Below, in pieces: positions 1 through 6,537 of a stretch of DNA of 9,263 bases. The DNA comes from UMGS1307 sp964523005. GTDB taxonomy: Bacteria; Bacillota; Clostridia; Oscillospirales; CAG-382. The notes beneath the pieces are model-generated. The model did no database searches, was not told the origin of the DNA, and saw nothing but the letters and a program-made list of their open reading frames with translations. Location of the stretch: positions 1-9,263 of the forward strand of contig CAZFZL010000060.1 in the NCBI GenBank assembly GCA_964523005.1. Reading direction: 5' to 3'. The translations under genes and the position numbers were made by a program. Every line of letters starts with the position of its first letter. Position 1 is the stretch's first letter.

Positions 1-71
1 ATTAGCGCAGTTGGGAGCGCACAACACTGGCAGTGTTGGGGTCACGGGTTCGAGTCCCGTATGCTCCACCA
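1..71 (+). tRNA. tRNA-Ala (anticodon GGC), 5' end cut by the window
   Basis: The D arm (GCGC/GCGC), anticodon arm (CAACA, loop CTGGCAG, TGTTG), five-base variable loop, T arm (ACGGG TTCGAGT CCCGT) and acceptor 3' strand ATGCTCC-A-CCA all fold as a standard tRNA. The anticodon following T33 is GGC, which reads GCC alanine codons. The acceptor base at position 70 is T, which fits the G3-U70 pair that alanyl-tRNA synthetase recognises. The window starts at acceptor base 6, so about five 5' bases are missing. The CCA end is encoded in the DNA. Confidence 0.95.
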
Positions 72-73
72 TG

Positions 74-98
74 AAAAGCACGCTTCGGCGTGCTTTTT
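74..98 (+). terminator. Rho-independent terminator after tRNA-Ala
   Basis: A perfect 10-bp stem, AAAAGCACGC pairing with GCGTGCTTTT, closes a TTCG tetraloop and runs into a T stretch (94-98). It starts three bases after the tRNA CCA end. The opposite strand also ends in four T residues, so the same hairpin could stop the converging phospholipase transcript. Confidence 0.9.
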
Positions 99-134
99 CG
101 CTTTGTTGTTCTCACTGCAAACGAAAAGCGGCCG

Positions 135-1415
135 TTATTGCTTTTTCATCACCGCATAGATACAGTACACGGCGCCAATAAGCGCCGAAGGGTACAGCCC
201 GACGGCTGCCGCGATTGCGGGGCTCATGTCCTGATTATCTTCAATACAGCGGCGGATCTCGCGCACAAGATACTTTGCGATGTATTTTTCATCCGTCACC
301 GTTTTGAACGCAGTGCTCAGGTCCGGATTTTTAAGCAGTTCAAGATCCTTTACGGCATCCAGCGCACACAATACGGCTCGGTCGAATTCTTCCTTTGTGT
401 ATTCCGTGAGCGGATTTATTTCAAACAGCTTTCCTGTCGTTTCAGCCGCCGGCAGTGCTGTTCCTTTTTTTAAAAACTCAGCCGATGTGTTCTGTATGAG
501 CTTGAGCGAAAGCAGCTTATACTGCGTTTCGGCGATAATCCGCTCCGACGCGTTGCCTCTTGAGCCAAGAATTCTCATCAGAAGCGTTCTGAAGCGGTCC
601 TCACCGTCGCCGAAAGCTTCTTTTTCAAACGTATAGTTAAAGCCGTCGGCAAGTCCGAGCGCTTTTTTTGCGTCAAAATAGCCGCGTGCGATATTTGTGC
701 GCGCAATGTTCGGCTCGAACAGCAGCAGAAAGCCAAGATCGGTTCGCGGTTCGATGAACGTGATCTTCACATCATCGGACGAGGGGCGCAGATGCAGACC
801 GGGCGACTTCAGGTCAACGGCGATTATCTCGTCAGCTCCGCGTGAAATCGCAAGGTTTATCGGAAGCACATCATAGAAGCCGCCGTCAATATACTGCTCT
901 CCGTTAATTTCATATGCACGCATCGCAGGAAAGCAGGCGCTTGACGCCATCAGGTAGTCAATAAGTTTTTCAGGCCCTATCTCGTCGGCAAATACCTCTT
1001 TTCCGCGTAGTGAAGGATATTTTGTCGTCACAATGCCCAACGCTATATCCGACGAACAGACCTTGCGGGTATCTATAACTTCTTCAAGCAGCGCGCGCAG
1101 CGGCGACTGGTCTATGCTCTTGCTCCTAATCGCCTTTTCCATCAGTTCCAGCGCCGCCTGCCGTTGGTTTTCCGGGTCGGTTATATCGCCCTGAGGCGTA
1201 TAGTCAAGTATCATTTCAGTCGATATTTTCAACCACATACTCTCGCCGAGCTCAACATCGCCCATCGCCATCACGGCGCCGTTGAGCGCACCGACCGATG
1301 AACCGGTGACGATCCTGTAATCGTAGCCTATCTCATCAAGCAGCTTCCAAACGCCTATTTCATACGCGCCTCTTGAACCGCCTCCGCCGAGTACAACGGC
1401 TTTTTTTTCACTCAT
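135..1415 (-). CDS. Patatin-like phospholipase family protein
   Basis: This 426-residue protein is a patatin-family serine lipid acyl hydrolase. The glycine-rich oxyanion loop GGGGSRGAYEIG lies at residues 10-21. The nucleophile elbow G-S-S-V-G is at 38-42 with Ser40, and the catalytic dyad partner is in D-G-G at 177-179 (Asp177), followed by a PIN segment typical of the family. The patatin fold ends around residue 230; the remaining ~200 residues are a mostly helical extension I cannot assign, ending in a hydrophobic stretch (about 400-422) that could attach it to the membrane. I chose the ATG at 1413-1415 because a GGGA site sits six bases upstream and the oxyanion loop begins just after. 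The open frame extends to 1526, but that part encodes AT-rich intergenic DNA containing both promoters. The likely substrate is a phospholipid or other acyl ester; no specific substrate can be read. It is transcribed alone. Confidence 0.88.
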   Translation of the reverse strand: MSEKKAVVLGGGGSRGAYEIGVWKLLDEIGYDYRIVTGSSVGALNGAVMAMGDVELGESMWLKISTEMILDYTPQGDITDPENQRQAALELMEKAIRSKSIDQSPLRALLEEVIDTRKVCSSDIALGIVTTKYPSLRGKEVFADEIGPEKLIDYLMASSACFPAMRAYEINGEQYIDGGFYDVLPINLAISRGADEIIAVDLKSPGLHLRPSSDDVKITFIEPRTDLGFLLLFEPNIARTNIARGYFDAKKALGLADGFNYTFEKEAFGDGEDRFRTLLMRILGSRGNASERIIAETQYKLLSLKLIQNTSAEFLKKGTALPAAETTGKLFEINPLTEYTKEEFDRAVLCALDAVKDLELLKNPDLSTAFKTVTDEKYIAKYLVREIRRCIEDNQDMSPAIAAAVGLYPSALIGAVYCIYAVMKKQ

Positions 1416-1449
1416 TGCATTTCCCGTCCGTTCTGTATTCTTATTTTCC

Positions 1450-1478
1450 ATAATATCATTCATACAGTAAAAAATCAA
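1450..1478 (-). promoter_or_regulatory. Predicted promoter of the patatin-like gene
   Basis: On the minus strand, TTGATT (1473-1478) is followed after 17 bases by TATTAT (1450-1455), a 4/6 and 5/6 match to the sigma-A consensus. The expected transcript start near 1443 leaves a leader of about 28 bases before the ATG at 1415. It would place the upstream in-frame ATGs outside the mRNA, which supports the short start. Confidence 0.6.
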
Positions 1479-1486
1479 TAAAATTA

Positions 1487-1515
1487 TTGCAAAAAAGCGT
1501 GTCATGAAGTATAAT
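1487..1515 (+). promoter_or_regulatory. Predicted promoter of the membrane protein-mnmM-glycosidase operon
   Basis: TTGCAA (1487-1492), a 17-base spacer and a perfect TATAAT (1510-1515) give a sigma-A-like promoter with start near 1522, about 23 bases before the ATG at 1545. It lies back to back with the minus-strand promoter; the two -35 boxes are eight bases apart. No other good promoter was seen before the following three genes. Confidence 0.65.
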
Positions 1516-1544
1516 AAAAATATCATCTTCTAACGGAAAACGAC

Positions 1545-2072
1545 ATGAAAAAAATTCCGATAAAAATAACGGCGATCGGCGCCGTCTGCGCAGCCTTGAG
1601 CTGTATATTTCTTACCGCGGGATATTATCTGCATTTCGGCGAATTCATCTTTTATCTGCTCGCGTCGCTTCCTGCGATGGCGCTTCTGTACTACGACAGC
1701 AAAATCGGGTTCGCGCTTTCGTTCGCCGCAGCGTGCGCTGTGACGCTTATAACGACGGGCTTCGGATATATCTATATACTGCCGTATTTTATGCTTTTCG
1801 GTCACTATCCGCTGACCTGCTGGCTTTTTACCCGTTCGGGTATGAAAAAGCGCATCGCTACAGTGTTGAAGCTCATCATATTTGAGGTCGGACTCGTGCT
1901 GACGTGGCGCTTCACGGAGCTGTTCACGGTGGAAAACGAGATGCTCAGACGCTATATGCTGCCGATCCTGCTCGTCGTGGGAGTGGTCGTTTTCTTCATG
2001 TACGACGAAGTGATACGACGCCTCGAAATAATGAGCGCAAGGCTCATGCGCAAGCTCGACGGCAATAAATAA
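1545..2072 (+). CDS. Six-helix membrane protein, possibly ECF S-component-like
   Basis: The 175-residue product is strongly hydrophobic, with about six membrane segments at residues 8-28, 34-50, 54-71, 74-94, 104-121 and 138-153 and a charged C-terminal tail (154-175). The size, helix number and short early loops, including a small-residue-rich first helix and an FGHYPL motif at 85-90, resemble stand-alone membrane proteins related to ECF transporter S components (vitamin or cofactor capture subunits) or the DUF2232/YybS-like group. That is pattern resemblance only; I recognise no substrate motif, and no ECF ATPase or T component is in the window. The ribosome site is weak (CGGAAAA, 1534-1540). 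It is the first gene after the plus-strand promoter and its stop codon overlaps the Shine-Dalgarno of the next gene, so the two are co-transcribed. Confidence 0.75.
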   Translation: MKKIPIKITAIGAVCAALSCIFLTAGYYLHFGEFIFYLLASLPAMALLYYDSKIGFALSFAAACAVTLITTGFGYIYILPYFMLFGHYPLTCWLFTRSGMKKRIATVLKLIIFEVGLVLTWRFTELFTVENEMLRRYMLPILLVVGVVVFFMYDEVIRRLEIMSARLMRKLDGNK

Positions 2073-2085
2073 GGAGGCTCCCGCT

Positions 2086-2442
2086 ATGAAAAACTCCACC
2101 GAACAGCCGAACGGTTTGCCTCATTACGGTACGCTTTATGAGCATCAGCTTAAGATCTATGACGCACAGCCGCGAACCTCATACATGCTCGCCGAAACGC
2201 TTCCCGACGACTTGTCGGGGCTATCTGCAGGCGACCGCCTTGATATAGTGCAATGCGGCAGCGATTTTATCCTTTCAAAAGACAGCATTCGCATCGGCAG
2301 GCTGAAGCGCCCCTTCGACGTGCTCACCGGCGCGCTCGCTTCGTTCGGCGATACGCTGTACGCCTCTGTATTTGCGCTTTCAGACACGCAAAGCGTACGC
2401 TTTCTTTACGTTGAGATCTTTATAAAAAAAGAAAAGGATTAA
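2086..2442 (+). CDS. Hypothetical small protein, unrecognised
   Basis: I do not recognise this 118-residue protein. It has no signal peptide or membrane helix and is presumably cytoplasmic. The central part (about residues 46-75) alternates short hydrophobic strands and turns: A-G-D-R-L-D, then F-I-L-S, then I-R-I-G-R-L-K-R. This faintly recalls the small beta-rich HIRAN fold, but the match is too weak to name it. The C-terminal third looks like further beta strands ending in a lysine-rich tail. Translation is well supported: a near-perfect AAGGAGG (2071-2077) starts inside the stop codon of the upstream membrane gene, eight bases before the ATG. Only four bases separate its stop from mnmM. 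Codon use matches its neighbours, so it is likely a real operon member. Confidence 0.8.
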   Translation: MKNSTEQPNGLPHYGTLYEHQLKIYDAQPRTSYMLAETLPDDLSGLSAGDRLDIVQCGSDFILSKDSIRIGRLKRPFDVLTGALASFGDTLYASVFALSDTQSVRFLYVEIFIKKEKD

Positions 2443-2446
2443 AAAA

Positions 2447-3004
2447 ATGCTCCAGCTTCTTGATTACGCAAAGAGCTTCATAACGTCCGCAGTGCCTGAA
2501 AACGGGACTGTCGCGGATTTTACGATGGGCAACGGTCATGACACGCTTTTCCTGTGCCGGCTCGTGCCGGAAGGCAAGGTATACGCCTTCGATATACAGC
2601 AGCAGGCACTCAACAATACCAAAAAGCTTCTCGATGAGTCAGGCGTCACGAACGCCATACTCATAAAGGATTCGCACGCTAACGCAGCCGAATATATAGA
2701 CGGCCCGATCGATGCCGGAATGTTCAACCTCGGATGGCTGCCCGGCGGCGACAAAAGCATACACACACTGCGTGAAAGCACACTCAAGGCCGTCGATTCC
2801 GCCGTCGCAATGCTCAGAGAGGGCGGCATAATTACCGTTTCCGTCTACCCCGGTCACTCGGAAGGCACTACCGAAGGCGATCTGCTCACCGAAAAGCTTA
2901 GCACGCTCGACAAGCTGCACTACTGCGTATCATACCTGCGGCTGATCAATTCACCTGACGCACCGTATGTCATTGCGATAGAAAAATATAAAAAGAAAAA
3001 ATAA
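2447..3004 (+). CDS. mnmM: tRNA 5-aminomethyl-2-thiouridine methyltransferase MnmM (YtqB family)
   Basis: This 185-residue protein matches the class I SAM-dependent methyltransferase family long annotated as putative rRNA methylase and typified by Bacillus subtilis YtqB. That family has been shown to methylate nm5s2U to mnm5s2U at the wobble position of certain tRNAs, a job done in E. coli by the unrelated domain of MnmC. The SAM-binding loop D-F-T-M-G-N-G-H-D-T is at residues 24-33. An acidic residue at the end of strand two is Asp49 (YAFDIQ). The family signature F-N-L-G-W-L-P-G-G-D-K is at 93-103, and Y-P-G-H-S-E-G is at 134-140. Length is normal for the family. The start follows an AAAGGA site and the gene lies four bases after the previous stop. 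The function is transferred from the family; the sequence itself shows only the fold and signature motifs. Confidence 0.9.
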   Translation: MLQLLDYAKSFITSAVPENGTVADFTMGNGHDTLFLCRLVPEGKVYAFDIQQQALNNTKKLLDESGVTNAILIKDSHANAAEYIDGPIDAGMFNLGWLPGGDKSIHTLRESTLKAVDSAVAMLREGGIITVSVYPGHSEGTTEGDLLTEKLSTLDKLHYCVSYLRLINSPDAPYVIAIEKYKKKK

Positions 3005-3021
3005 AACCGAAAGGCACTACA

Positions 3022-5556
3022 ATGAAAAAACTGAAAAACGCGCTGTCCGTTACTCTTGCATTTCTGCTGCTCTTTTCAGTCCTTCTCCCGTCCGCCGCGA
3101 TAGGCAGCAGCGGGATATCCTCGCTGAAAGGTCTCGGTCTCAACTACACCACGTTCAACTACACCGATTCATCAAGCGCTTCAGGTATCGTGCATTCGCT
3201 CGTTTACGATCCGGAAGATTCCAACGTGCTCGCCTATGTCGACAACGGCAACAGCGGCTGGCAGTTCAAAACGCTCGCGACCGCGACGCGCTGTGAACAG
3301 TACACCGATTACAACGTCGTCGCCGGCGTCAACAACGAATTCTTCTCGATGAGCACCGGAACGGCAGGCGTTCTCGTCGGCTACGGTATGTACATAACCG
3401 ACGGCAGGATCGCTCAGGCTCAGACCGGCACCGAAGGCACCGTTCTTGCGTTCGGCTCCGACGGCAGCATTGACGCCATAAAATCCAAGCTCGCCTACAA
3501 GCTCTGCGTCAACGGCACGGAATGGAAAAACGGCTCCTCAAGCGCGCTCACGTTTATAAACAAGCGCAGCTCGGAGTGGAGCAGCGGCATATACCTCTGG
3601 GACTCCTGCTGCGGAACGAAGACTGATTCGGTCGAGTCGGCGCCCGGCATCGAAATAGTGTGCGAAAAGCTTGAAAACACTGAAATTTCCGTCGGACGCA
3701 CCTGCACCGCCAAGGTCGTGGAGATACGCACCGATTCGTACTGCTCCGAATTTACCTCTGACCAATTTGTGCTTTTTATAAAAAACGGCTCTTCGCTCCA
3801 GACATACGCAAAAACGATCAAGGTCGGCGACCAGATAGATATTGCCGTTGAAGAATCGATCTCATCTTCAAAGGATATCATGAAAAGCGCCCACACGGCA
3901 ACATCCGTCCTCTTTGACGCATTCGTCGTCAACAAAAAGGCCGTCAGCTCTGTCATTTCGTCTCTGCCTGCTTATTCGACCGAACGTCCGCGTACCGGTA
4001 TAGGCTTCAAAGCAGACGGCACCGTCGTTATCCTCGTCGCCGAAGGCGACGATGTGAACGGCGCAAACGGCGTGACATGCGACACTTTCGCCAAGATGTT
4101 CATTGACGCAGGCTGCGTGACCGCCTACAACTTGGACGGCGGCGGCTCTTCACAGCTTGTGCTCGACAATAACGGCACGCTTGAGCAGGTGTACGGCACA
4201 GGGCGCGGCGTAGCCAACAGCATACTTCTCATCGAACGCGGCGGCTCGGACGCAATCGACGACGACATCGCCGCGGCGCTCAACAGCGCTATAAAGGGTG
4301 TCACAAGCGAAATGAAAAAGGATTCCGCGATCAAGGCAGCATATAACGCGGCAGTCGCGGTTAAGGGCAATAAGCTCTCCATGACGGGCGACTACCGTAA
4401 CGCACTGTATGATCTCAATCAGGCGGTCGGTGTGCGCACGAAGCTGCTTAGCCTCGTCGCCGAAATATATGACGATGCAAGCTATTCTGACTATTCAGCC
4501 CATGCATGGAAGCAGCTGCGTACCGCGCTCAGCAGCGCCAACAAAGCACTCGCCGACAGCAGCGCAACACAGGCAACGCTCAACATGGCTTATCTTTCAC
4601 TCAAGAGCGCATATGCTGCGACCGGCAGTATAACACATAACATAGCCGCCGGCAGATCGTATACACGCTCCGGTGTTTGGGCGACGACTCCCAACTATGA
4701 CGATGCGAACAATACTGAGCTGACTGACGGCGATTACGGCACACCCGGATATGGCGCGTGCTGGACGGGATTTCATAAAACGTTTCTCGAGAACGGTTAT
4801 CATGTCGTAACTCTCGACCTCGGCGAAAAATACAAATCGCTCAGCGGTGTGACGATGACCTTCTATTACGACAGCGCCGCAGGCTGTACCCTCCCGACGA
4901 AGATCACAGTCTACACCTCTGACTCCGCGACGAGCGGATTTACGCAGGCAGGCGTCAATTCGTCTATAACGATTCCGGGTTCGATCCAGCTTGTAACGCC
5001 TGAGATCGACCTCGGCAGCGCTTCTGGAAGATATGTTCAAATCAAATGGAATTCGACCGGATCATTCTCGTTCGTGTCAGAGATCGAGGTGAACGTAACG
5101 TATTCGCCTAAGCTCGACCCCGTCGCTTCCGCCGACCGCGACCTCGGCGATAACCCGAACATTGAAGGCGATGAAAGCAAGGAAGAGAGCAAGACCGAAA
5201 GCAAGGAAGAGAGCAAGACCGAAAGCACTGAGCCTTCGAAGGAACAATCCGACGAAAGTGATATCGTCTCCGATGAAAGCACAAACGAAAGCAGCGAAGT
5301 GTCAGACGAAAGCATCGAAGCCTCCGGCGAAAGCGTTGAAGAATCGGACGAAAGCGCCGAAGTATCGGACGAAAGCGTTGAAGAATCAGCTGAACAGTCA
5401 GACGCTTCCGAACAGGCCGAAAGCTCACAGGAAAGCAACACGGATGATGAAAAAGGCAGCGGCGTATGGCTCTACGTCGGAATAGGGATCGCAGTACTCG
5501 CGGCGGTTGCGGCATTAATAATTATAATTCTGAAAAAGAAGCCAAAAGCACAGTAA
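3022..5556 (+). CDS. Membrane-anchored surface protein with phosphodiester glycosidase (NAGPA) domain
   Basis: The 844-residue product starts with a signal peptide (Lys-rich start, hydrophobic core about 8-26). A NAGPA/DUF2233 phosphodiester glycosidase domain follows, about residues 60-405, recognisable by N-N-E-F-F (104-108), R-P-R-T-G-I-G-F (322-329) and L-D-G-G-G-S-S-Q (371-378, Asp372). In this family the human enzyme removes GlcNAc from a phosphodiester; bacterial members are thought to act on surface or exopolysaccharide glycan phosphodiesters. Next come a helical region (410-473), a FIVAR-like three-helix module (474-533) and a beta-rich discoidin (F5/8 type C)-like domain (540-695), probably carbohydrate binding. 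A Ser/Glu/Asp-rich repeat stalk (714-812) leads to one C-terminal membrane helix (815-837) and the basic tail KKKPKAQ. No LPXTG motif is present, so anchoring is by the helix. A GAAAGG site (3009-3014) precedes the ATG. It is the last gene of the operon. The substrate is unknown. Confidence 0.88.
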   Translation: MKKLKNALSVTLAFLLLFSVLLPSAAIGSSGISSLKGLGLNYTTFNYTDSSSASGIVHSLVYDPEDSNVLAYVDNGNSGWQFKTLATATRCEQYTDYNVVAGVNNEFFSMSTGTAGVLVGYGMYITDGRIAQAQTGTEGTVLAFGSDGSIDAIKSKLAYKLCVNGTEWKNGSSSALTFINKRSSEWSSGIYLWDSCCGTKTDSVESAPGIEIVCEKLENTEISVGRTCTAKVVEIRTDSYCSEFTSDQFVLFIKNGSSLQTYAKTIKVGDQIDIAVEESISSSKDIMKSAHTATSVLFDAFVVNKKAVSSVISSLPAYSTERPRTGIGFKADGTVVILVAEGDDVNGANGVTCDTFAKMFIDAGCVTAYNLDGGGSSQLVLDNNGTLEQVYGTGRGVANSILLIERGGSDAIDDDIAAALNSAIKGVTSEMKKDSAIKAAYNAAVAVKGNKLSMTGDYRNALYDLNQAVGVRTKLLSLVAEIYDDASYSDYSAHAWKQLRTALSSANKALADSSATQATLNMAYLSLKSAYAATGSITHNIAAGRSYTRSGVWATTPNYDDANNTELTDGDYGTPGYGACWTGFHKTFLENGYHVVTLDLGEKYKSLSGVTMTFYYDSAAGCTLPTKITVYTSDSATSGFTQAGVNSSITIPGSIQLVTPEIDLGSASGRYVQIKWNSTGSFSFVSEIEVNVTYSPKLDPVASADRDLGDNPNIEGDESKEESKTESKEESKTESTEPSKEQSDESDIVSDESTNESSEVSDESIEASGESVEESDESAEVSDESVEESAEQSDASEQAESSQESNTDDEKGSGVWLYVGIGIAVLAAVAALIIIILKKKPKAQ
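5173..5226 (+). repeat. 24-bp tandem repeat, two perfect copies plus 6 bases
   Basis: Positions 5173-5196 and 5197-5220 are identical 24-base units encoding ESKEESKT, and the first six bases of a third copy follow (5221-5226). They form the start of the acidic stalk of the surface glycosidase. Exact identity at the DNA level suggests a recent duplication and a site where copy number may vary in frame. Confidence 0.9.
5287..5391 (+). repeat. 21-bp degenerate tandem repeat, five copies
   Basis: Five consecutive 21-base units begin at 5287, 5308, 5329, 5350 and 5371. They encode the heptads ESSEVSD, ESIEASG, ESVEESD, ESAEVSD and ESVEESA, consensus E-S-x-E-x-S-x. A related heptad, ESDIVSD, lies at 5254-5274. 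Each unit keeps the reading frame, so gain or loss of units would change stalk length only. Confidence 0.88.
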
Positions 5557-5568
5557 AAGAATAAACTT

Positions 5569-5604
5569 TGCCCGGCTGAACACAATAATTCAGCCGGGCA
5601 TTTT
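5569..5604 (+). terminator. Rho-independent terminator after the surface glycosidase
   Basis: A perfect 12-bp stem, TGCCCGGCTGAA pairing with TTCAGCCGGGCA, encloses an eight-base loop and is followed by TTTT. It begins 13 bases after the stop codon at 5556. The T run is short, so some read-through into the next gene is possible. Confidence 0.88.
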
Positions 5605-5633
5605 CAGCCTGTGGCATTAAGGAGACATACCTA

Positions 5634-6482
5634 ATGAAAAAGCTTGCATTGAAGCTGGGCAGTTTTGCACAGGAATACTCGAACGAGAAAATAAACGCCT
5701 ATGCTGCCCAGTCTTCATACTACATTTTTCTCTCGCTGATCCCGTTTTTGATCATCATCGTCGCGATGCTCCGTTATATTCCGGGCGTCGCATCGACTGT
5801 CAGCGAGCTGCTCATGATGCTGCCCGAAACCACCCGTCCGCTCATAATACAGGTCACCTCGGAAGCATTTCAGGCAGGACTGTCACTCGTTCCCGTCGCC
5901 TTTATCGCAATGCTTTGGTCGGCATCACGCGGCATACGCACAGTAATGTCTTCGATAAAGCACATATACAAAAACGATAAGTCACGAAATTTCATCAAAG
6001 AACAGCTCGCGTCACTGATCTACGCGCTGTTATACGGCGCGGCGTTGACTATTACGCTGCTCGTGCTCGTGTTCGGAAGCACAATCATCGATTTTCTGAC
6101 AGAGCGCTTCCCTTCGCTGTCCGAATTCACTGCGCTTTCGGCAGGCGTGAGATACCTGCTTCTGTTCTGCGTGCTCACCTTCCTGTTCTGCGCGACCTTC
6201 TGTGCCGCTTCTCACCGGCAAAAGGAACGGCTCGCTTTCTTCTCGCATATGCCCGGTTCGCTCACCGCGGCAGGCGGCTGGCTCATTTTTTCACTTGTAT
6301 TCGCTTTTTTTGTGGATAATTTTTCAAATTATTCGAGCGTCTACGGCAGCCTCACCGCCGTTATACTGCTTCTGCTGTGGCTTCACGCCTGCGTCAGCAT
6401 CCTCCTGACGGGCGCGCTGATGAACGTTCTGCTTGCAAAACGCTCCCGTTCTGAAATCGAATTAGACGAGCCTAAGTGTTGA
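5634..6482 (+). CDS. YihY/BrkB-family integral membrane protein
   Basis: The 282-residue product has the six-helix pattern and conserved early segment of the YihY/virulence factor BrkB family: an N-terminal amphipathic region with A-Y-A-A-Q-S-S-Y-Y-I-F-L-S-L-I-P at 22-37, then helices near 28-46, 82-98, 127-150, 170-192, 213-231 and 238-267. The W-S-A-S-R-G-I-R-T motif at 95-103 is also typical. Members were once misnamed ribonuclease BN; a nuclease role is not supported, and the molecular function is unsettled (proposed transport or envelope role). The start follows an AAGGAGA site (5619-5625) at eight-base spacing. No clear promoter is present in the 29 bases after the upstream terminator hairpin, so expression may depend on read-through or a weak promoter. 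Length is normal. Confidence 0.9.
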   Translation: MKKLALKLGSFAQEYSNEKINAYAAQSSYYIFLSLIPFLIIIVAMLRYIPGVASTVSELLMMLPETTRPLIIQVTSEAFQAGLSLVPVAFIAMLWSASRGIRTVMSSIKHIYKNDKSRNFIKEQLASLIYALLYGAALTITLLVLVFGSTIIDFLTERFPSLSEFTALSAGVRYLLLFCVLTFLFCATFCAASHRQKERLAFFSHMPGSLTAAGGWLIFSLVFAFFVDNFSNYSSVYGSLTAVILLLLWLHACVSILLTGALMNVLLAKRSRSEIELDEPKC

Positions 6483-6507
6483 CAAAAACGCTCGTATATG
6501 ATAGAAT
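6479..6507 (+). promoter_or_regulatory. Predicted strong promoter for rarA
   Basis: A perfect TTGACA (6479-6484), a 17-base spacer and TAGAAT (6502-6507, 5/6) form the best promoter match in the window. The -35 box overlaps the stop codon (6480-6482) of the upstream membrane protein gene. Transcription would start near 6514, about 24 bases before the rarA ATG. Confidence 0.78.
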
Positions 6508-6537
6508 AATCTGAATAAATATGAAGGAGCTGACCGT

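Noticed and set aside
1..71. tRNA-Ala 3' end as an integration site for a mobile element
   Set aside because: No integrase gene, no repeated copy of the tRNA 3' end elsewhere in the window and no phage-like gene nearby.
1416..1526. N-terminal extension of the patatin-like protein (hydrophobic, like a signal peptide)
   Set aside because: It translates AT-rich intergenic DNA holding both predicted promoters, has no ribosome site at its ATGs, and the expected transcript start lies downstream of it.
1530..2099. 189-codon minus-strand open frame over the six-helix membrane protein
   Set aside because: His/Arg/Glu-rich composition without any domain; the plus-strand frame has promoter, membrane topology and coupled neighbour.
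4409..4633. Plus-strand out-of-frame open frame inside the surface glycosidase gene
   Set aside because: Low-information overlap with no ribosome site; the main frame is continuous through recognised domains.
5037..5515. Two long minus-strand open frames opposite the acidic stalk, one Ser/Leu-rich and one Arg-rich
   Set aside because: They are by-products of the Ser/Glu-coding repeats on the plus strand, with no ribosome site or family resemblance.
5634..6482. Ribonuclease BN annotation for the YihY-like protein
   Set aside because: The name comes from an old misassignment; the sequence is a six-helix membrane protein with no nuclease motif.
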